In this document: piece after piece, positions 51,799-60,615 of the stretch | How positions within the stretch are numbered: position 1 is the first letter of the stretch | Layout: every line of letters starts with the position of its first letter | From: Planococcus halocryophilus | GTDB taxonomy: Bacteria > Bacillota > Bacilli > Bacillales_A > Planococcaceae | Direction: 5' to 3' | DNA length: 64,000 bases | Assembly (NCBI RefSeq): GCF_022489025.1 | Contig: NZ_JAKVTG010000005.1 | Location: 62,001-126,000 of the forward strand | Made by a program: the position numbers and the translations under genes | Notes under the pieces: model-generated | Told to the model about the DNA's origin: nothing | Databases searched by the model: none | What the model saw: the letters and a program-made list of their open reading frames with translations, nothing else

Positions 51799-52644
51799 TC
51801 ACTCCATTATGATACCCATCTGACTAAGAGGTTCACCTAACTGGTTTACTGCAGATGATAATTGTTTTGTATCTTCGGCAGTTAATTCTTCATAAGACAC
51901 AAAGCCGTTTTCCCCTACTCTGTAGTTGTCCAATAATGTATATAAGGCATCGAATTTAGTTTCAAGGCTGTCTGTCAATGCTTCATCTTTAGCTGTGATT
52001 TCTGGTTCTAAAATACGGAAGATTTTTTCTGCACCTTCGACGTTTGCCTGGAAATCATATAAATCAGTATGAGAAAAGATTTCTTCTTCTCCAGTGATTT
52101 TTGAAGTAGATACCTCATTTAACAAATCCACTGCGCCTGTCATCATCAAATCTGGTGTAACTTCCACCGTCTCGACACGTGCTCGCAATTCTTTTGTATC
52201 TGTTAATAATTGGTCTGCTATTTCTTCGTAGCCTTCTGTTGTATTTTCTACCCACAGACCATACTCAATTTTATGGTATCCCGACCACTCTTCTTCGCCT
52301 TGACCGGCTTCTTTAACGTCTGCGAGACGCGCATCAATACGTGGATCTAAATTACCAAAGCTTTCGGCAATTGGTTCCGAACGTTCAAAGTACATGCGAG
52401 CTAGAGGATAAAGGGCTTTTGCTTTCTCAATATCTCCACTCTTAACAGCTTCTGTGAATTTCTCAGTTTCTAAAACAAATTCGTTCATTTGCTCTATCGC
52501 AAATTCTTTATAAGCATCTACTTCAGTTTGTAAATCTATCGTTTCTGCAGCTACTTCAGGTTGTGGACTTGCTTCTTTTTCCGCACAGCCGGCTAATGCA
52601 GCGCTTAATAATATGGAAGATAATAAAAATGGAGCTTTTTTCAC
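51799..52644 (-). CDS. efeO: Iron-uptake lipoprotein EfeO (M75/imelysin-like)
   Basis: A 281-residue lipoprotein with lipobox LAGC near residue 19, followed by the EfeM/EfeO peptidase-M75-type helical domain. The metal motif HxxE appears in GYHKIEYGLW (His and Glu), and LARMYFERSEPIAESFGNLD is the conserved segment before it. It binds iron and hands it to the EfeB/EfeU pair. There is no N-terminal cupredoxin domain, so it is the short EfeM-like form. GTG start at 52644 after GAGGGATATTC. First gene of efeO-efeB-efeU, and a Fur box lies 39 bases upstream. Confidence 0.92.
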   Translation of the reverse strand: MKKAPFLLSSILLSAALAGCAEKEASPQPEVAAETIDLQTEVDAYKEFAIEQMNEFVLETEKFTEAVKSGDIEKAKALYPLARMYFERSEPIAESFGNLDPRIDARLADVKEAGQGEEEWSGYHKIEYGLWVENTTEGYEEIADQLLTDTKELRARVETVEVTPDLMMTGAVDLLNEVSTSKITGEEEIFSHTDLYDFQANVEGAEKIFRILEPEITAKDEALTDSLETKFDALYTLLDNYRVGENGFVSYEELTAEDTKQLSSAVNQLGEPLSQMGIIME

Positions 52645-52682
52645 GAATATCCCTCTTTCATCATTCAGTCTCTAATTAACAA

Positions 52683-52697
52683 TGATAATCGTTATCA
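52683..52697 (-). promoter_or_regulatory. Fur box upstream of efeO
   Basis: TGATAATCGTTATCA is a 7-1-7 inverted repeat with one mismatch to the Fur consensus. On the minus strand it overlaps the -10 (TATCAT) of a promoter TTGACT, 16 bases, TATCAT. Iron-replete repression of efeOBU is therefore expected. Confidence 0.85.
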
Positions 52698-52841
52698 ATT
52701 GAAAGTCAAGGGATGTTAGCGAAAATATCGAGAAATCTGTAATATCATTTCTACTATAATCTGTTTGCTAAAACTCTTTTTTCGTTGCACAATTAAATAA
52801 GATTATTCTGAACATACTTAAACTAAAAGGAGGTATATTAA

Positions 52842-53405
52842 ATGACCAAGAAAAAAGCTTTATCTACAGAGCAACACGATGAATTGTTAGCTAGTTTGAA
52901 AGAGCGTTTCGCACAAAATATGGACCGTCATGAATCACTCGAGTGGGAACTCATTCAAGAAAAACTAGAAGCTCATTCGGACAAATTATGGTCACTTTTT
53001 GAAATGGAACGGACCGGTGGAGAGCCTGATGTTGTGGAGTTTGACCAAGCAAACGGCGAATACATTTTTTATGATTGTTCCGTAGAAAGCCCAAGTGGAC
53101 GGAGAAGCATTTGTTACGACCAGAAAGCACTCGACGCACGAAAGAAAAACAAACCTGAACATAACGCGATGACCATGGCTACTGACATGGGCATTGAACT
53201 CTTAACTGAAGAGCAATACCGCGCATTGCAAAAGCTTGGCACTTTCGATTTAAAAACATCGAGTTGGGTGCTAACGCCGACAGAAGTACGTGATCGCGGT
53301 GGTGCCTTGTTCTGTGACTTCCGCTATGGCCAAGTTTTTTTGTACCATAATGGAGCAGATTCATATTACGGAGCTAGAGGATTTAGAGGCCTGTTGAGAG
53401 TTTAA
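52842..53405 (+). CDS. DUF4256 domain-containing protein
   Basis: A 187-residue cytoplasmic protein spanning the whole DUF4256 family. Diagnostic stretches are LLASLKERFAQNMDRHESLE, MERTGGEPDVVEFD, FYDCSVESPSGRRSICYDQ and the C-terminal FCDFRYGQVFLYHNGADSYY. The family is conserved in length and of unknown function. The Cys residues at CSVESP and ICYD are conserved candidates for a reactive or structural site. The ATG at 52842 follows AAAGGAGG. Divergent from efeO and convergent with the catabolic operon. Confidence 0.88.
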   Translation: MTKKKALSTEQHDELLASLKERFAQNMDRHESLEWELIQEKLEAHSDKLWSLFEMERTGGEPDVVEFDQANGEYIFYDCSVESPSGRRSICYDQKALDARKKNKPEHNAMTMATDMGIELLTEEQYRALQKLGTFDLKTSSWVLTPTEVRDRGGALFCDFRYGQVFLYHNGADSYYGARGFRGLLRV

Positions 53406-53413
53406 TTTCCCCC

Positions 53414-53459
53414 AAAAAAAGCTTCCATCAGGAAAAAATTTCCTGATGGAAGCTTTTTT
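53414..53459. terminator. Bidirectional terminator, DUF4256 / catabolic operon
   Basis: About 21-bp perfect stem AAAAAAGCTTCCATCAGG.. and complement with a short A-rich loop and T6 on both strands. It ends the minus-strand operon that begins at glcD. Confidence 0.9.
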
Positions 53460-53468
53460 ATTTATCGA

Positions 53469-53771
53469 TTAAGAAACACGCTTGTAAATATAAGCATCAT
53501 TTTCAATTCGGTCTAAACTTACTTTGTCACCAATCTTCACGTCTTCCTCGATTCGTGTGGTAACTTTAGCATTCGCTTCATCTAATTCGACTAACACTAC
53601 ATTATAGGGAGCAATATCTGCAAATTCAGCTGGAGCGATATGAATTTTGGTAAAACTATAAACCGTCCCTGAATCAGATACTTCTTTTTCTTCAAATTCA
53701 GATTTCCCACATTCTGAACAGAAATATTTTTTCGTAATAGATTCATTGCCACAACAAGAGTAAATTTTCAT
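53469..53771 (-). CDS. OB-fold/zinc-ribbon acyl-CoA-associated protein (DUF35)
   Basis: A 100-residue protein with a short N-terminal rubredoxin-like zinc ribbon (YSCCGNESITKKYFCSECG) and an OB-fold (VYSFTKIHIAPAEF, NVVLVELDEANAKV, VSLDRIENDAYIYK). DUF35 proteins pair with thiolase-like proteins encoded next door and help bind acyl-CoA or hold the complex together. Examples are archaeal HMG-CoA synthase complexes, ChsH2 and PhlB. It lies 3 bases after the thiolase gene, so a stable complex of the two is likely. It is the last gene of the operon. Confidence 0.88.
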   Translation of the reverse strand: MKIYSCCGNESITKKYFCSECGKSEFEEKEVSDSGTVYSFTKIHIAPAEFADIAPYNVVLVELDEANAKVTTRIEEDVKIGDKVSLDRIENDAYIYKRVS

Positions 53772-53774
53772 GAA

Positions 53775-54908
53775 TTACACCCTTTCTAAAATATGGACAG
53801 TTGAGTACGAACCTGTTCCACCCAAATTTTGTGCCAAAGCGAGACGTGGCGTTTTCTCTAATTGATTTGCCGCATTCCCTCGCAATTGACGAACCAATTG
53901 ATAGATTTGTGCGATTCCCGTTGCGCCAATTGGATGACCTCGAGACAGTAACCCACCACTCGTATTGACAGGCTTATCCCCCGTCACTTGCGTGCGTCCT
54001 TCTTCTACGGCTTTCCAACCTTCTAATGGATTAAAAAATCCAAGTTCTTCTGTGGCGATAATCTCAGTCATTGAGAAGCAGTCGTGAATTTCTACTACGT
54101 CAATATCTTCTGGCCCTACCCCGGCTTTCTCGTAAGCAAGACGCCCTGATTCGCCAATTGCTGGTAACGACAACAAATTAGTAGCATCTTGCATTTTAGT
54201 TGGTCCTGAAACTTGTGATGATGCTTTTACATAAATCGGAGATTTTTTACGTGAAATGACAATAGCAGACGCACCATCAGTCATGGGTGAACAATCAAAC
54301 AAACCGAGTGGATCTGTAATCATACGCGCTCCCATTATTTCCTCCAGCGTCGCAGGTTTAACAAATTGAGCGAGTGGATTGTTTACTGCATTTTGACGAT
54401 TTTTTAATGCTACACGTGCTAAATGCTCTTTAGATGCACCCGTTTCATGGAAATAGCGATTTGCTAAAACCCCAAAAAATCCTGGGAATGTTAGACCCGC
54501 ATATTTTTCATTGGTCGTTGTATCCATCGCCGCATTGATTGCCTGTGTGACATCTGGTGTAGTAGCGTGCTTCATCTTTTCAACACCTGCTACTAATACC
54601 GTTTCATATTCTCCACTCATAATGCCTAGCAATCCTTGGCGGAAAGCAATACCACCTGAAGCACAAGCTCCTTCGACTTTTGTTGAAGGAATGTAACCAA
54701 GTCCTAACTCATTTGCAACAATAGCACCTAAAATCTCTTGGTTGGCAATGCTGCCCCCCATAAAATTACCAACAAATACAGCATCTATTTTCGGACGTCC
54801 TGCATCGATCAAAGCTTCAGCACTTGCTTCTAATAACAACTCTTTCAATGAAGACGTTAATGTACCAAATTTCGTCATGCCAATACCATGAACATAAACG
54901 TTCGTCAT
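53775..54908 (-). CDS. SCP2-type thiolase
   Basis: A 377-residue thiolase-superfamily enzyme of the SCP-x/acetyl-CoA acetyltransferase branch. The nucleophile Cys82 lies in VEGACASGGIAF. The HDCFSMTE motif (about 263-270) replaces the NEAF of classical thiolases, and GGLLSRGHPIGATG (about 327) supplies the base His. All catalytic positions are intact, so C-C bond cleavage or formation on a CoA ester is expected. The start overlaps the end of the ligase gene (ATGA), and the DUF35 gene follows at 3 bases. In the operon it probably cleaves the beta-keto-acyl-CoA made upstream. A retro-aldol role, as in Ltp2-DUF35 pairs, is an alternative. Confidence 0.9.
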   Translation of the reverse strand: MTNVYVHGIGMTKFGTLTSSLKELLLEASAEALIDAGRPKIDAVFVGNFMGGSIANQEILGAIVANELGLGYIPSTKVEGACASGGIAFRQGLLGIMSGEYETVLVAGVEKMKHATTPDVTQAINAAMDTTTNEKYAGLTFPGFFGVLANRYFHETGASKEHLARVALKNRQNAVNNPLAQFVKPATLEEIMGARMITDPLGLFDCSPMTDGASAIVISRKKSPIYVKASSQVSGPTKMQDATNLLSLPAIGESGRLAYEKAGVGPEDIDVVEIHDCFSMTEIIATEELGFFNPLEGWKAVEEGRTQVTGDKPVNTSGGLLSRGHPIGATGIAQIYQLVRQLRGNAANQLEKTPRLALAQNLGGTGSYSTVHILERV

Positions 54909-56386
54909 TGGCTCACCTCCGTGTGTTGTGTTTTCATTTCACGTTTCAGAATTTTTCCATACGAACTTTTCGGCAATTCCTCGACAACAAATACTTCTTT
55001 AGGTTTTTTGAAACTTGCTAAATTTTCTTTACACAAGTCAATCAAGCTCTCCACCGTTACTTCTTCTCTGCCATTTGGGACGACAAAAGCAACGATGTTT
55101 TCTCCCCATTTATCATCAGGAACGCCGACTACACAGGTTTCTTTAACCCCTGCATGTAGATTCAATACTTCTTCCACTTCGCGCGGATAGATATTAACTC
55201 CACCAGAAATAATGACATCTTTTTTGCGGTCAACAATATACACATATCCTGCTTCGTCACGTCTTCCAAGATCTCCTGTATGCAACCATCCATCTCTTAA
55301 TGTCTCATTTGTTGCCTTCTCATTGTTCCAATAACCTTGCATAACAAGTGAACCTTTTGCAATAATTTCGCCCACTTCGCCATATGGTACTTCATTGTTT
55401 TCATCGTCTACAATTTTCACATCGACAAAGACGCCAATCCGGCCACATGAATCCAGACGTTTATGAATTTCATTACGTGGCATCATGGTGATGCACATCG
55501 GTGCTTCTACTTGGCCATATGTCTCCACAAAAATATTCCCCGCTTTGTCTAAAGCTTCTTGTAGTTTGCTCGCAGCTATTGGCGAACCTGCCATATTGAT
55601 TGATTTGACTGTCGCCAATTTTGAAGCGTCAAAATTAGGATGCTGAATCATTAAATTGACCATGGTCGGCACTAAAAACAACACTGAGATTTTATCTTCA
55701 ACCAGTCCGTCTAAAAATTCTTCTGGCTCAAATTTGTTATATACCACTTGTGTTAGACCGAATAGCCAAGCCACATGACTTAAAAAGTTTGCACCATGCG
55801 TTAGAGGTGCAACGTGACCAATGACATCGTTATAATCAACTTCACAAACTTGAGCTAATGACAGTGCACCTGCAATGATATTGCGATGTGATAACATAAC
55901 CCCTTTTGGATTGCCCGTAGTACCTGAAGTATACATAATCGCAAACAAATCATCTTCTGCTACTTGTTCAGTAAAAGACTGCCCTTCATACTGAGCAACT
56001 GTTCTTTCAAAATCTTTGCCCATATATAAAAGGGGCACGCCAGTTTCGATTGTATCCAGAAGGTCTTTTTCACCGATTAATAGGCTAAGATCCGAATCGT
56101 GAATCATATACTTTAATTCTTTTGGATGCAACCGGTAATTTAAGGGCACTTTAACAAGTCCTGCTAATGAGACAGCAATATCCAATTCGATATGTTCTAT
56201 ACGATTTGACATCAAAATCCCAATACGGTCTCCTTTTTTAAACCCAGCTTCATGAAAATATGCAGCCAATGAATTAGCTCGAGCTAAAAATTCCTTATAA
56301 GTGAATGAGCGATTATCATCTTTCACTGCTATTTTTCCCGGATATGCATGTGCCGACTTTACTGCTAACTGGCCTAAAGTTTCCAT
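54905..56386 (-). CDS. AMP-forming acyl-CoA ligase
   Basis: A 493-residue ANL-family ligase with P-loop IMYTSGTTGNPKGVM, A5 region VETYGQVEAPM, GWLHTGDLGRRDEAGYVY, the hinge VDRKKDVIISGGVNIYP, and SSYGKILKREMK with the catalytic Lys. It activates a carboxylic acid to its CoA thioester. It is distinct from the ligase at 16618. The start at 56386 abuts the PPC gene, and its stop overlaps the thiolase start. Its place in the TRAP-GlcDF-thiolase operon suggests it activates the imported acid or its oxidation product. Substrate not predictable. Confidence 0.9.
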   Translation of the reverse strand: METLGQLAVKSAHAYPGKIAVKDDNRSFTYKEFLARANSLAAYFHEAGFKKGDRIGILMSNRIEHIELDIAVSLAGLVKVPLNYRLHPKELKYMIHDSDLSLLIGEKDLLDTIETGVPLLYMGKDFERTVAQYEGQSFTEQVAEDDLFAIMYTSGTTGNPKGVMLSHRNIIAGALSLAQVCEVDYNDVIGHVAPLTHGANFLSHVAWLFGLTQVVYNKFEPEEFLDGLVEDKISVLFLVPTMVNLMIQHPNFDASKLATVKSINMAGSPIAASKLQEALDKAGNIFVETYGQVEAPMCITMMPRNEIHKRLDSCGRIGVFVDVKIVDDENNEVPYGEVGEIIAKGSLVMQGYWNNEKATNETLRDGWLHTGDLGRRDEAGYVYIVDRKKDVIISGGVNIYPREVEEVLNLHAGVKETCVVGVPDDKWGENIVAFVVPNGREEVTVESLIDLCKENLASFKKPKEVFVVEELPKSSYGKILKREMKTQHTEVSQ

Positions 56387-56872
56387 TTATAAGACACTCC
56401 TTTTCGAAAATTGAAATACAGGTAAACCCCAATGAGAATCGATGCCACGTTCCATCTCAACTCCATGTACCGGCAATATCACATACTCTAACGTTACTGC
56501 TACCGGATTTTCACCACTCAAAAAATGGCCTCCATCGATCCGGCGATCGCAATCAATCATCATTCCATGAAAATGGACATCGAGCTCTCTGTTTTCTCCG
56601 TATCCAACAAATCCAGATCCAGATAGCAATTCAACCGGAGAAGTAGATTGAACTCGTTCCGAATAGCGAAGCGTATCCTTTTCGTCTCCTCGTTCAATTT
56701 GAACGTATGTTGCTTGTTGAAGCGAGCCAAAACATTGGAAGTGTGCCGATTCTACGTTGTAATGTCGACATACTTCTTTTATCCCCTCGAGCAAATCAAC
56801 ACCCTTCATCAATCGACCTGCAATTCGATGGGTTTTCTCATCATAGACAGCTTGGATGCGTGGGTTATCCAA
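56387..56872 (-). CDS. PPC/DUF296-domain protein
   Basis: A 161-residue protein matching the PPC (DUF296) domain. The opening YDEKTHRIAGRLMKGVDLLE is followed by CRHYNVESAHFQCFGSLQQA. The His-rich core DVHFHGMMIDCDRRIDGGHFL holds the family's probable metal-binding histidines (HxH and GGH). PPC domains form trimers and are found as DNA-binding proteins in plants (AT-hook) and as lone enzymes or regulators of unknown role in bacteria. The frame is longer, but the TTG at 56872 with GGAGGG at 7 bases gives the family N-terminus. It overlaps the SDR stop by 8 bases. A catabolic or ligand-sensing role in the operon is inferred. Confidence 0.83.
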   Translation of the reverse strand: MDNPRIQAVYDEKTHRIAGRLMKGVDLLEGIKEVCRHYNVESAHFQCFGSLQQATYVQIERGDEKDTLRYSERVQSTSPVELLSGSGFVGYGENRELDVHFHGMMIDCDRRIDGGHFLSGENPVAVTLEYVILPVHGVEMERGIDSHWGLPVFQFSKRSVL

Positions 56873-57611
56873 TGCTAATCCCTCCATCAACTTTAAGTAC
56901 TTGTGAAGTTGTATAGCTCGCCTCTTTTGCAGCAAAATACATAACAGCGTTTGCAATATCACGCGAATCGCCCATACGGTCAATCACCTGTTGGCTCGTG
57001 TCATATGGTACGCCTGCCGTAATACCAGTCAACGTTGCCCCCGGAGCCACAGAATTACAAGTAATTCCGTATTTCCCGACTTCTTTTGCTACCCATTTTG
57101 TAAATGCGATCACTCCGCCTTTTGATGCTGAATAGGCAGGACCTGAACGGCCATTTTTTTCTCCACCCGATACCACGCCACCATTAAGTCCTGACACCGA
57201 ACTAATGTTGATAATGCGTCCATATCCGCCTTCTTTCATATGCGGATAAACAACGGCTTGCGTAAACAAGAAAGTCGCTTTTAAATTTGTATCCATATCC
57301 CGATTCCACATTTCGATCGTCATATCTTCTAAATCTAAACGGCTACACGTACCTGCGTTATTTACTAATACATGGATTTCATTGTACTTTTCAATGGTTC
57401 GATTGATAACAGCTTTAACAAAATCAGCTTCTCTAATATCGCCTAGACATTCCAAATACTCTGCTTCATCCAGTAAAGCAATTGTTTTCTCACAGGAATT
57501 CAAATCCACTAAAACAACACGAGCACCTTCTTTTGCCATTTCAATCGCTACCGCTTGTCCAATCCCACTTGCTGCACCTGTTATAATGGCTACCTCATTT
57601 TGCATTTTCAA
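56865..57611 (-). CDS. SDR family oxidoreductase of the catabolic operon
   Basis: A 248-residue classical short-chain dehydrogenase with GAASGIG at the cofactor (VAIITGAASGIGQAVAIEM), VLVNNAGTCS, catalytic Ser in INISSVSGLNGG and YSASK (YxxxK). VLVDLNSCEK after the second strand carries an Asp, which favours NAD over NADP. It probably oxidises a hydroxy group of the imported compound or of its CoA ester. TTG at 57611 has AGGGGGA at 8 bases; an ATG two codons later is possible. It lies 13 bases after dctM and overlaps the PPC gene. Confidence 0.88.
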   Translation of the reverse strand: MKMQNEVAIITGAASGIGQAVAIEMAKEGARVVLVDLNSCEKTIALLDEAEYLECLGDIREADFVKAVINRTIEKYNEIHVLVNNAGTCSRLDLEDMTIEMWNRDMDTNLKATFLFTQAVVYPHMKEGGYGRIINISSVSGLNGGVVSGGEKNGRSGPAYSASKGGVIAFTKWVAKEVGKYGITCNSVAPGATLTGITAGVPYDTSQQVIDRMGDSRDIANAVMYFAAKEASYTTSQVLKVDGGISIG

Positions 57612-57624
57612 TTAATACATCCCC

Positions 57625-58950
57625 CTATTTCACATTTAGTAAGTCTGGTAAGAATGTTGAGATTTGCGGTATATATGTAACGAGCATTAATACAATAACC
57701 GCTGCAATGATGAATGGTAAAACTCCTCGTGATATCTCTACAATACTAGTATCCGATATTCCAGCAGCAACATAGAGATTCAACCCTACAGGAGGTGTAA
57801 ACAATCCGATTGCTAAGTTGACCGTCATGATGACACCAAATACAGTCGGATCTACTTCTAAAAAGATGATGATTGGCAGTAATATTGGCACAAAAATATA
57901 ATAAGCAGAAATTGCATCGATAAAAGCACCTGCTATTAATAACACGACGTTTATTAGCAATAAGATTAAAATCGGATTGCTAGTTAACCCTAAAATGCCT
58001 TCTGAGATATCTCGTGCAATTTGCTCAGTTGTCACAATATAAGCAAATACAGATGCCGCACTAACAATAATCATCACGACCGCTGTCTGTACTGCTGCTT
58101 CGATAAAGATGCGATACATTTTCTTGAATGTATCTTGTCGGTTAATGATCATACCAACAAGCAAGCCGTAAACAACTGCAACTACTGCTGCTTCAGTTGG
58201 TGTGAAGAACCCTCCATAAATACCACCTAAAATAATAACCGGGATCATGAGTCCAGGAAATGCACCAACAAAAGCAGCCCATTGCTCTTTCCCTGTCGCT
58301 TTCCGGATTTCTACGCCTTCTGGCAATACAAACTCTCCGCGCTTTTCTTGTCGAGATCGCACGATAAGTGCTGCGATAACGAATGCTGCTCCCATTAAAA
58401 TACCCGGCACGACACCTGCCATAAATAACCGATTAATTGTTACAGGAATTTGATCTCCAGCTACAACTGCAAAGACAATAAACGCGATACTCGGTGGAAT
58501 AACAATCCCTATCGCACCAGAACTTGCAACCAACGCCCCTGCTGTTTCCTTTTTATAACCATTTTTGATCATGGAAGGAATCAAGATTCCTCCGATAGCG
58601 GCTACAGTTGCAGGACCGGACCCTGATATCGCTGCAAAGAAGACAGCAACAATTACGGTCACTAGAACAATTCCGCTTTTCCGATGCCCCACCAATGTTT
58701 GCGCAAAATCAATAAGTCGCTTAGAAATTCCAACATGTTCCATAATGACGCCCGCTAAAATAAAAAATGGAATCGCAAGCAATGTAAATTTGGCAACGCT
58801 TGTATACATAATGTCCGTAACCATTTCTAAACCAAAAATACCACTTGAGGAGACGAGCACAATAATAGAAGAAACACCGAGTGATATTGCAATCGGCACT
58901 CGCAAAAACACAAGCAAGAAGAATAGACCAAATAATACTAAAGCGATCAT
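57625..58950 (-). CDS. dctM: TRAP transporter large permease, DctM
   Basis: A 441-residue membrane protein with about 12 helices, the transport subunit of a tripartite ATP-independent periplasmic (TRAP) importer. DctM signatures are LAIPFFILAGVIMEHVGI, GSGPATVAAIGGILIPSM, LVASSGAIGIVIPPSIAF and LAIGLFTPPVGLNLYVA, the two inverted-repeat elevator motifs. It uses the sodium gradient to move an organic acid delivered by DctP. It overlaps dctQ by 4 bases (ATGA). Confidence 0.94.
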   Translation of the reverse strand: MIALVLFGLFFLLVFLRVPIAISLGVSSIIVLVSSSGIFGLEMVTDIMYTSVAKFTLLAIPFFILAGVIMEHVGISKRLIDFAQTLVGHRKSGIVLVTVIVAVFFAAISGSGPATVAAIGGILIPSMIKNGYKKETAGALVASSGAIGIVIPPSIAFIVFAVVAGDQIPVTINRLFMAGVVPGILMGAAFVIAALIVRSRQEKRGEFVLPEGVEIRKATGKEQWAAFVGAFPGLMIPVIILGGIYGGFFTPTEAAVVAVVYGLLVGMIINRQDTFKKMYRIFIEAAVQTAVVMIIVSAASVFAYIVTTEQIARDISEGILGLTSNPILILLLINVVLLIAGAFIDAISAYYIFVPILLPIIIFLEVDPTVFGVIMTVNLAIGLFTPPVGLNLYVAAGISDTSIVEISRGVLPFIIAAVIVLMLVTYIPQISTFLPDLLNVK

Positions 58951-59438
58951 ATCGTTTCATCTCCTTTACTACGCGAGTTCATCTCTAACTTCATTTCTTC
59001 TATAAACACTTGAATCGTCCTAATTACACAAAGGAAAGCACCAATTGGGAGTGCAGAAGATAATATCCATTGAGGCCAACCTAAAGAAGGAGTTTTTTGA
59101 CCTATATTCATTTGGAACAATACCATTTGAAGGCCATACCAAAGCAAGACACCAAATAAGAACAAACTCATTAATGAAGAAAAGACAATAAATACTTTTC
59201 TAAATAGTGGATTCATATGATCAAAGATTAATGTGAATCCAAGATGTCCAAAACGTCGAACACCCACAGCCGTTCCAACAAAAGTGAGCAATACAAATAA
59301 ATTAATCGTAATTTCTTCAGTGAATGAAAGAGATATACTAGCCACATTTCGTGAAACAATATTTGAGAATGCGATTATGGTCATTGTTAAAAAGGTGAGG
59401 AATAAAATGCCTTCTTCAACATAATTCAAGATCTTCAA
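58947..59438 (-). CDS. dctQ: TRAP transporter small permease, DctQ
   Basis: A 163-residue membrane protein with four helices typical of DctQ. The first helix is followed by FSNIVSRNVASISLSFTEEI (the conserved R-N-x(n)-W/F-x-E-E element) and then FLVLLTFVGTAVGVRRFGHL-type sequence. It scaffolds DctM. It is encoded 142 or more bases after dctP, a gap that holds a stem-loop, and overlaps dctM. It gives the TRAP complex its usual three-gene arrangement, with the binding protein made first. Confidence 0.92.
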   Translation of the reverse strand: MKILNYVEEGILFLTFLTMTIIAFSNIVSRNVASISLSFTEEITINLFVLLTFVGTAVGVRRFGHLGFTLIFDHMNPLFRKVFIVFSSLMSLFLFGVLLWYGLQMVLFQMNIGQKTPSLGWPQWILSSALPIGAFLCVIRTIQVFIEEMKLEMNSRSKGDETI

Positions 59439-59479
59439 TAGAGTAGCCTCCCCGTACCTTAACTTTATAACGAGTAGTA

Positions 59480-59509
59480 GGGCCTCTTCAGTTGATTTTA
59501 AAGAAGCCC
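59480..59509 (-). promoter_or_regulatory. Stem-loop in the dctP-dctQ spacer
   Basis: GGGC-C-TCTT pairs with AAGA-A-GCCC around a 12-base loop, without a T tract, in the only long spacer of the operon. Such spacers often stabilise or attenuate mRNA so that the binding protein is made in excess of the permease. Confidence 0.5.
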
Positions 59510-59580
59510 CATACTGTCATAAATTCATAGATTTCCTATCTTTTCAGCATTGAAAATCGACTGTTGCATAAAGTTAAGCT

Positions 59581-60603
59581 TTACTCACCTTGGAATGCTT
59601 CTAGTAAATCTGCACCCCAGATATCTGTGTATTTATCATAGATTGGACTTGCTGCTTCTTTAAACTGAGCGATTTCATCTGCTGTTGGTGTGTAAATTTG
59701 CATACCTGCTGCTTCAAGATCTGCAATTTGCTTTTCTTCTTTTTCACGAGCAATTTTAACTTGATATTCTGCTGCTTCTTTACCTAAACGATCAAACAAC
59801 TCTTGATCTTCTGCACTCATGGAATCATAAAGTTTTTTGTTCATCCCAAGTACAAGTGGGTCGTATGAGTAGTTCCAAAGCGTCATGTAATCTTGAACTT
59901 CTTGCAATTTAGAAGATGAAATAACATCGACTGGATTTTCTTGTCCATCGATTGTTCCTTGTTGAAGTGCTGTAAACACTTCAGAGAACGTCATCGTTTG
60001 TGGATCAGTTCCCAATTCGCGGTAAAGATCGGTATACATTGTGATACCAGGAATACGGATTTTCAGACCTTTTAAATCTTCTGGATTTTTGATTTCTCTT
60101 TTACTGTTTGTTAATTGACGGAAACCATTTTGACCGTAACCAAGGGCTTGAACGCCTTTTTCTGCTAAAATTTCTTTAAACATCTCTCCGCCTTCTCCAG
60201 CGAATACAGGATCTACTTCGTCTACACCTGAAAATAAGAATGGCGCACTCGCTACACCAAAACGTTCATCTAAAATCGAGTAAATAATCGTTGAGTTAAA
60301 CGTCAAATCAATCGAGCCTTTTGCTAAACTTTCAACCGCTTTACCGGAATCGCCACCTGATAATTGCTCGTTGCCAAACAATTCCAGATTAATACGTCCA
60401 TCTGATTCTTCAGCAAGATCTTCTTTAAGTTTTTCGGCTGCTTCATACCAAGTCGAAGACTCAGAAACCGTTACGGACATTTTTAAGTCATATTCTTTCC
60501 CGTCAGATTTCTCACTGCTTTCCGCCTCGTTAGAACCACATGCTCCTAATACCAATGCTGCTGATAAACCAAGTACTGCCATGCTCATTTTTTTCTTCAA
60601 CAT
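59581..60603 (-). CDS. dctP: TRAP transporter substrate-binding lipoprotein, DctP
   Basis: A 340-residue extracellular binding protein tethered as a lipoprotein (lipobox LGAC). DctP-family landmarks are WYEAAEKLKEDLAEES at the N-terminus and DLKGLKIRIPG with the Arg that clamps the substrate carboxylate. EVFTALQQGTIDGQENP is the conserved segment facing the ligand cleft. It therefore binds an organic acid. The longer frame adds three codons. The ATG at 60603 has GGGG/GGAGAG before it. It follows glcF by 12 bases and precedes dctQ by a stem-loop spacer. Confidence 0.93.
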   Translation of the reverse strand: MLKKKMSMAVLGLSAALVLGACGSNEAESSEKSDGKEYDLKMSVTVSESSTWYEAAEKLKEDLAEESDGRINLELFGNEQLSGGDSGKAVESLAKGSIDLTFNSTIIYSILDERFGVASAPFLFSGVDEVDPVFAGEGGEMFKEILAEKGVQALGYGQNGFRQLTNSKREIKNPEDLKGLKIRIPGITMYTDLYRELGTDPQTMTFSEVFTALQQGTIDGQENPVDVISSSKLQEVQDYMTLWNYSYDPLVLGMNKKLYDSMSAEDQELFDRLGKEAAEYQVKIAREKEEKQIADLEAAGMQIYTPTADEIAQFKEAASPIYDKYTDIWGADLLEAFQGE

Positions 60604-60615
60604 TCTCTCCACCCC

